47,289 bases of DNA from Firmicutes bacterium UBA5388 (lineage in GTDB: Bacteria; Bacillota; UBA4882; UBA10575), in the NCBI GenBank assembly GCA_002409975.1, contig DHOO01000035.1, positions 42,177 to 89,465 of the forward strand. The letters run 5' to 3'. Below, piece by piece: positions 43,038 to 47,289 of this stretch (positions are counted from its first letter, which is position 1; each line of letters begins with the position of its first letter). Made by a program: the position numbers and the translations under genes. Under the pieces are notes generated by a model. That model ran no database searches. It worked only from the letters and a program-made list of their open reading frames with translations, and was not told the origin of the DNA.

Positions 43038-44594
43038 ATGAATAAAGTAGGATCGAAAGATACCACCCCGGAAACTATTTTTAGGAAAACTTTATGGTCA
43101 AGGGGTTTTCGGTATAGAGTCTGTCCAGACAATATTTTGGGTAAACCCGATGTCGTCTTTGTTGCAAAAAAGATCGCTATTTTTATTGATGGAGATTTTT
43201 GGCACGGTAGACAATGGAAACAGCGGAAACTATCCTCTCTCGAAGACCAATTTCAAAAGACCTCCACTAAAGACTACTGGCTAAATAAAATCCGTCGTAA
43301 CATGGAGCGTGATTGCCGCGTTACTTCAGAACTAATCTCCAAGGGATGGACAGTTTTACGTTTCTGGGAAAGTGATATAAGAAAAAACCTGGAAGGATGT
43401 GTACAGATGGCGATAGAAGTATTAAAAAACCACTCTCAACAGGAACCCTCTACTCAAGCAGTAAATAAAAGTTTCGCTGAGTTCTTCGCCGGCATCGGAC
43501 TTATGCGGATGGGTCTCGAACAGCAAGGATGGTTCATAGCCCTAGCTAATGATATTGACGCCCAAAAGAAAAAGATGTATGAAGGACATTTTACTGACGT
43601 TAATAACCATTTCATCTTAGATGATATACATAATTTAAAAGGCGAGGACATTCCATTTGTCACTTTAGCTACAGCCTCATTTCCGTGTAATGATCTGTCT
43701 TTGGCGGGAGCTCGCAAGGGATTAAATGGTCGGCACTCTTCAGCCTTTTGGGGATTCGCTAGGCTAATAAAAGAAATGGGAGTCCGAAAACCGCCGCTTA
43801 TCCTTCTGGAAAATGTAACAGGTCTTTTGACTTCTCATGGCGGCGCTGATTACAGGGAAGTCCTTCTCACCTTAAATAGCCTTGGTTACAGTGTAGATGC
43901 TTTTATCATTGACGCTTCACATTTTGTTCCTCAAAGCAGACAGCGTCTCTTTGTTGTAGGCGTTCTTGATGGTTTAAATGTTTTGGGCGTCAAAGAACAA
44001 CTTCATTTCTATGAAAGTGATCTTCGTCCAAAAGCCTTAGGCGATTTTATTTTAGAGCACCCGGAAATCCGATGGAATATTCGTGATTTGCCTTCTCTTC
44101 CTAACGTCAAATCATCACTTCAAGATATCCTGGAGGACCTTCCGGACGACTCTCCGCGATGGTGGAACAAAGAACGCTCTGAATACTTGCTAAACCAGAT
44201 GAGTGAAAAGCACCGTGAAATTGCCGAACGAATGATCCGGGGTAAGGATCATTCGTTCGGAACAGTCTTTCGGCGCGTTCGAAAAGGTAAATCTATGGCC
44301 GAACTTCGTACCGATGGGATCGCCGGTTGTTTACGCACTCCCCGAGGTGGTAGTGGGCGACAGATCCTATTCAAAGCCGGGAAAGGTGGTTATCAGGTTC
44401 GACTTTTAACGCCCAAAGAATGCGCCCGGTTAATGGGGGCTAATGAATTTAAGATCACCGTGCCTCCAAATCAAGCCCTGTTTGGTTTTGGTGATGCGGT
44501 GTGTGTCCCCGTTATTGAGTGGATAGCCAAATACTATCTTAATCCAATAGTTAACGAAATTATTAGAAATAAGCCTTTGCAATTATGCAAGTAA
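43038..44594 (+). CDS. Vsr-like endonuclease fused to a C5-cytosine DNA methyltransferase
   Basis: A 518-aa two-domain protein. Residues about 1-130 are a Vsr-type PD-(D/E)xK nuclease: VGSKDTTPE, GKPDVVF (D38, the Asp51 equivalent of E. coli Vsr), FIDGDFWHG (H56), DYWLNKIRRNMERD and WTVLRFWESD. The Vsr zinc-site Cys/His residues are not kept (DGDFWHGRQW). After a short linker (about 131-145) comes a complete C5 methyltransferase: motif I FAEFFAGIGL, catalytic SFPCNDLS (C217), ENV (258-260), QSRQRLF (299-305) and a C-terminal RLMGANEF/GFGDAV region. It would methylate cytosine and repair or cut T:G mismatches arising from it. A separate vsr gene is the usual arrangement. The partner gene follows by 15 bp. 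Confidence 0.9.
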   Translation: MNKVGSKDTTPETIFRKTLWSRGFRYRVCPDNILGKPDVVFVAKKIAIFIDGDFWHGRQWKQRKLSSLEDQFQKTSTKDYWLNKIRRNMERDCRVTSELISKGWTVLRFWESDIRKNLEGCVQMAIEVLKNHSQQEPSTQAVNKSFAEFFAGIGLMRMGLEQQGWFIALANDIDAQKKKMYEGHFTDVNNHFILDDIHNLKGEDIPFVTLATASFPCNDLSLAGARKGLNGRHSSAFWGFARLIKEMGVRKPPLILLENVTGLLTSHGGADYREVLLTLNSLGYSVDAFIIDASHFVPQSRQRLFVVGVLDGLNVLGVKEQLHFYESDLRPKALGDFILEHPEIRWNIRDLPSLPNVKSSLQDILEDLPDDSPRWWNKERSEYLLNQMSEKHREIAERMIRGKDHSFGTVFRRVRKGKSMAELRTDGIAGCLRTPRGGSGRQILFKAGKGGYQVRLLTPKECARLMGANEFKITVPPNQALFGFGDAVCVPVIEWIAKYYLNPIVNEIIRNKPLQLCK

Positions 44595-44609
44595 AGGATG
44601 GTGTAGGTT

Positions 44610-45569
44610 TTGCCTGTTCTAGAAGAAACAATCAAGCTATTTCAGGATTGGTATGATCATCTTCCGGTGCATAAAGCTAGTGGGGGAGTGGCCAAAGGAA
44701 CGATCTGCGCCGCTCTCGTTGTTCTAGACTCACTAAAAAATGACTTTATTTTAGATATTAATTCTCATCTAGCGGCGGGAGGTGCCCAAATTAAAGGCGC
44801 TAGCGGCGCAGCGGTCGCCAGAATACTGGAACGATTTGGAGAAACAAGGCCTTTCTCTAAAGAAGGTGGGCGCACGAACAGAGGCGGCCCCGGTGATATC
44901 AAAAAAATGCTGAAAGCCTTAAATAAAAGTAGAATAAAAGAGGTATCAGAAGAGGAACGTGTAATAATTCTTGAACAACTTCAGTTGTTTTTAGTCGAAA
45001 AGGTTCGTGATTATCACAATCGACAACGTATTCATTTTGTCTTTGATCCATCAAAAACCATAAGGCAACTGGTAAGTGATATATTGGAAGTCGCAAAAGA
45101 GACCGGAAAGGAAGGGCCGGTAGCTCAACATTTGGTTGGCGCCAAGCTACAGTTACGGTTCCCTAATGAGAAAATCAGTAATGAGTCTTACAGTACTGCC
45201 GATGACCAGCTAGGCAGACCTGGTGATTTTTTTGTCGGAAGCACAGTGTTTCATATTACAGTTGCACCGATGCCACCTGTCTTTGATAAATGTATAAAAA
45301 ATTTGGAAGAAGGTTATAGAGCCTTCCTCTTGGTCCCTGACCGTCAACTCTCCGGCTCCCGTTATGATACAGACAACAAAGCTAAAGGTAAAATTGCTGT
45401 GGAGTCAATTGAGTCTTTTGTCGGACAAAACATTGAAGAACTTGCTACTTTTAATGGCAATCAATTAATCAAGGGCTTTCGCGGGTTAATAGACACTTAT
45501 AATTCACGAGTTGATCAGGCTGAGTTGGATAAGTCTTTATTAATTGAGGTACCAAAAAATCTTTCCTAA
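44610..45569 (+). CDS. probable restriction partner of the methyltransferase (DUF4928-like)
   Basis: A 319-aa protein resembling DUF4928 family members, which are usually encoded next to C5 methyltransferases and are presumed restriction endonucleases. Features are an N-terminal helical part (LFQDWYDHLPVHKASGGVAKGTICAAL, GARVARI-like ERFGETRPFSKEGGRTNRGGPGD) and a C-terminal half with GRPGDFFVGSTVFHITVAP and LLVPDRQL. The GDF...HITVAP strand pair could be the nuclease core, but no canonical E-x-K is seen. It starts at TTG with a modest GGATGG upstream. It is cotranscribed with the fusion gene. Family assignment is from recall of patterns, so moderate. Confidence 0.65.
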   Translation: MPVLEETIKLFQDWYDHLPVHKASGGVAKGTICAALVVLDSLKNDFILDINSHLAAGGAQIKGASGAAVARILERFGETRPFSKEGGRTNRGGPGDIKKMLKALNKSRIKEVSEEERVIILEQLQLFLVEKVRDYHNRQRIHFVFDPSKTIRQLVSDILEVAKETGKEGPVAQHLVGAKLQLRFPNEKISNESYSTADDQLGRPGDFFVGSTVFHITVAPMPPVFDKCIKNLEEGYRAFLLVPDRQLSGSRYDTDNKAKGKIAVESIESFVGQNIEELATFNGNQLIKGFRGLIDTYNSRVDQAELDKSLLIEVPKNLS

Positions 45570-45595
45570 AAGAAAGTGTACTGAATAATGAGTTT

Positions 45596-45682
45596 AAAAA
45601 GAAAACGGGGTTATTCGTTTAAACCCCGGCAGCCCTTCCTTACCGAAGAATGAAACGAAAACCCCGACAATCGCCATCATCG
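45596..45682 (+). repeat. direct repeat, right copy (orphan yfcE fragment)
   Basis: It matches 42501-42587 at 84 of 87 positions and is a non-functional gene fragment. The sequence after it no longer matches yfcE. It marks the right border of the methyltransferase/DUF4928 interval. Confidence 0.9.
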
Positions 45683-45724
45683 TATCAGTTAAAACCTTTA
45701 TTTCACTCCCTATAAACTCACCGG

Positions 45725-47104
45725 CTACTTAACCTCGTGGATTTTCGGGAGTTTCTTAAAACCTTTCTGCAGATCCTCGTCGGTCGGAATGTAATCAGTC
45801 ATTGTTCCATTGATATAAGCATCATAGGCTGTCATATCAAAGTAACCGGTTCCGGTAAGACCGAAGAGAATAGTTTTGACTTCACCGGTTTCTTTACAGT
45901 TTAAGGCTTCATCGATCGCCGTACGAATGGCATGAGCGGACTCCGGGGCCGGTAGAATCGTCTCGTGCTTGGCAAAGAAAGTAGCCGCCGCAAACACCTT
46001 AGTCTGTTCTACCGCCACCGCTTCCATGTATCCATCATGGTAGAGTTTAGACAGAATCGGCGCCATACCATGATAGCGTAAGCCTCCGGCATGGTTAGGG
46101 GAAGGCACAAATTCACAGCCCAGAGTGTACATTCTGGCCAGAGGGGTTATCTTGCCGGTGTCACAAAAATCATAGGCATAGCAGCCTCGCGTCAAAGAAG
46201 GACAGGAAGCCGGTTCGACGGCGATAATTCTCGGGGAAGCCTTCCCCAGCAATTTATCCCGGATAAAAGGGGCGATTAAACCGCCTAAACTGGAACCTCC
46301 GCCGGCACAACCAATGATGATATCCGGATATTCATCCAGCATTTCCATGGCCGCTTTGGTTTCCAAACCGATAACGGATTGGTGTAATAAAACCTGATTC
46401 AGGACTGACCCCAGAACATAACGGCATCCTTCGGTGGATACGGCTTTTTCCACCGCTTCGGAGATGGCGCAACCGAGACTACCCCCGGTTTCCGGATCTT
46501 TTTCCAGAATAGCGCGGCCAGCGTTTGTAGTTGCGCTGGGGCTGGGAATAATATCTGCGTCAAAGGTTTGAATTACCGACCGGCGGAACGGCTTCTGTTC
46601 ATAAGAACATTTAACCATATAGACGGTTAACGGGATCTTAAAAAAGGAACAAGCTTCCGCTAAGGCCGTACCCCATTGACCAGCGCCGGTCTCCGTCGTC
46701 AGACTGGTCAGTCCTTGTTTTTTTGCGTAATATGCCTGAGCAGCGGCGGAGTTCAGCTTATGACTGCCGGAGGTGTTATTGCCTTCAAATTTATAATATA
46801 TTTTAGCCGGGGTATCTAAAGCTTTCTCCAGGTTGTAAGCACGAATCAAAGGTGATGGCCGATACATTTTATAAAATTCCAGCACTTCGTCGGGGATATC
46901 AAAGTATCGGGTACTCCCATCCATTTCTTGTTTAGCAAGCTCTTCACAGAAAACCGGGTATAGATCTTCCCCCTTCACCGGCTGCAGTGTCGCCGGGTTA
47001 AGCATTGGATCTGGTTGCTCCTTCATATCAGCGCGGATATTATACCACTGTTTGGGCATCTGCTCCTCGGTAAGATACACTCTGTACGGGACTTTCTTTG
47101 ACAT
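45725..47104 (-). CDS. trpB: tryptophan synthase beta chain, TrpB2 type
   Basis: A 459-aa PLP enzyme of the longer TrpB2 subgroup, which makes tryptophan from indole and serine, often without a tight TrpA partner. Seen are RPSPLIRAYNLEKAL, the PLP Lys in GSHKLNS (K116), ETGAGQWGTALA, the phosphate-binding GCAGGGSSLGGLIAP and ESAHAIRTAIDEAL. No trpA or other trp genes are in the window. The ATG at 47104 has AGGAG 7-8 nt upstream; the ATG at 47110 is too close to it. The promoter must lie in the 65 bp to the intron end or inside the intron. Confidence 0.92.
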   Translation of the reverse strand: MSKKVPYRVYLTEEQMPKQWYNIRADMKEQPDPMLNPATLQPVKGEDLYPVFCEELAKQEMDGSTRYFDIPDEVLEFYKMYRPSPLIRAYNLEKALDTPAKIYYKFEGNNTSGSHKLNSAAAQAYYAKKQGLTSLTTETGAGQWGTALAEACSFFKIPLTVYMVKCSYEQKPFRRSVIQTFDADIIPSPSATTNAGRAILEKDPETGGSLGCAISEAVEKAVSTEGCRYVLGSVLNQVLLHQSVIGLETKAAMEMLDEYPDIIIGCAGGGSSLGGLIAPFIRDKLLGKASPRIIAVEPASCPSLTRGCYAYDFCDTGKITPLARMYTLGCEFVPSPNHAGGLRYHGMAPILSKLYHDGYMEAVAVEQTKVFAAATFFAKHETILPAPESAHAIRTAIDEALNCKETGEVKTILFGLTGTGYFDMTAYDAYINGTMTDYIPTDEDLQKGFKKLPKIHEVK

Positions 47105-47169
47105 TTTCATTCTCCTCTCTTCTCGTCTCCTCTCAGCTTATGAAAAGAAACATCCTGGTTTTTTTATAT

Positions 47170-47289
47170 ATCGGGTAGGAGGCTACCCATTAGTTGGGTA
47201 GCCGACCTCCCACAGCACCGTACGCACCGTTCGGTATACGGCGCTTCCAAAGTTTACACATTGCTTGCAGAATAACATTCACTGAAGCT
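47170..47289 (-). mobile_element. 3' end of a probable group II intron (partial, runs off the window)
   Basis: On the minus strand a domain V-like hairpin is seen at about 47213-47246: GCGCCGTA pairs with TACGGTGC, enclosing a bulge and ACC/GGT cap. A domain VI-like stem follows at 47174-47212 (GGGAGG, GGCTACCC, loop AACTAAT, GGGTAGCC, CCTACCC). The sequence GTGCGTACGGTGCTGTGGGA is typical of the region downstream of intron-encoded reverse transcriptases. The 3' boundary is probably at 47170, ending GAT. Any maturase gene would lie beyond the right edge. Confidence 0.6.

Overview
The window looks like a chromosomal segment of a fermentative, moderately AT-rich Bacillota bacterium. Shine-Dalgarno sites are strong (GGAGG types), CutC is the short form, and NagA/NagB, ROK, RpiR and ABC proteins look clostridial. 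All three substrate-binding proteins have a Sec signal peptide but no convincing lipobox. That fits a diderm Bacillota lineage better than an ordinary monoderm one, but it is an inference and no genus can be named. No rRNA, tRNA or CRISPR array was seen.

Layout. 0.2-1.9 kb: pcm, a small unknown protein and cutC. 1.9-35.5 kb: a run of minus-strand genes for uptake and breakdown of amino-sugar-like compounds. It holds two parallel modules. Module A (12.2 to 1.9 kb, read leftwards) is NagA-like deacetylase, TIM-barrel isomerase, sugar ABC transporter (binding protein plus two permeases, no ATPase), DegT aminotransferase, Gfo/Idh dehydrogenase, ceramidase-like amidase, NagB-like deaminase and a deletion relic of a ROK repressor. 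Module B (35.5 to 12.7 kb) is a second ceramidase-like amidase, RpiR regulator, second TIM-barrel isomerase, an AfuABC/FbpABC-type transporter, second NagA-like and NagB-like enzymes, a SIS protein, a pair of amidohydrolases, a second sugar transporter, an AGE-family epimerase, a UroD-fold protein, an AEC transporter, an intact ROK regulator and glutamate dehydrogenase. 35.7-45.6 kb: defence genes, namely a type I restriction-modification system (hsdM-hsdS-hsdR) and, on the other side of a yfcE-like phosphodiesterase, a Vsr-C5-methyltransferase fusion with a probable restriction partner (DUF4928 type). 45.7-47.1 kb: a TrpB2-type tryptophan synthase beta gene, followed at the right edge by the 3' end of a probable group II intron.

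How the genes may work together (inference). The ABC systems import glycosides or sugar phosphates. Cytoplasmic amidases (ceramidase-like without signal peptide, NagA-like) remove N-acyl groups. NagB-like enzymes with a changed substrate loop and changed catalytic triad release ammonia, which GDH could assimilate. The Gfo/Idh, aminotransferase, AGE, SIS and TIM-barrel proteins interconvert oxidised or aminated intermediates. The altered NagB residues and the duplicated gene set suggest a substrate other than plain N-acetylglucosamine.

Non-coding structure is rich. A family of palindromic MITE-like repeats has ends of the type GGAATTGCATAATT; the largest copy is about 325 bp and two inverted core copies bracket gdh. 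Each of the three binding-protein genes is followed by a strong hairpin before the next transporter gene. Candidate RpiR operators, a shared AT-rich upstream motif, and an 87-bp direct repeat flanking the Vsr-methyltransferase locus were also found.
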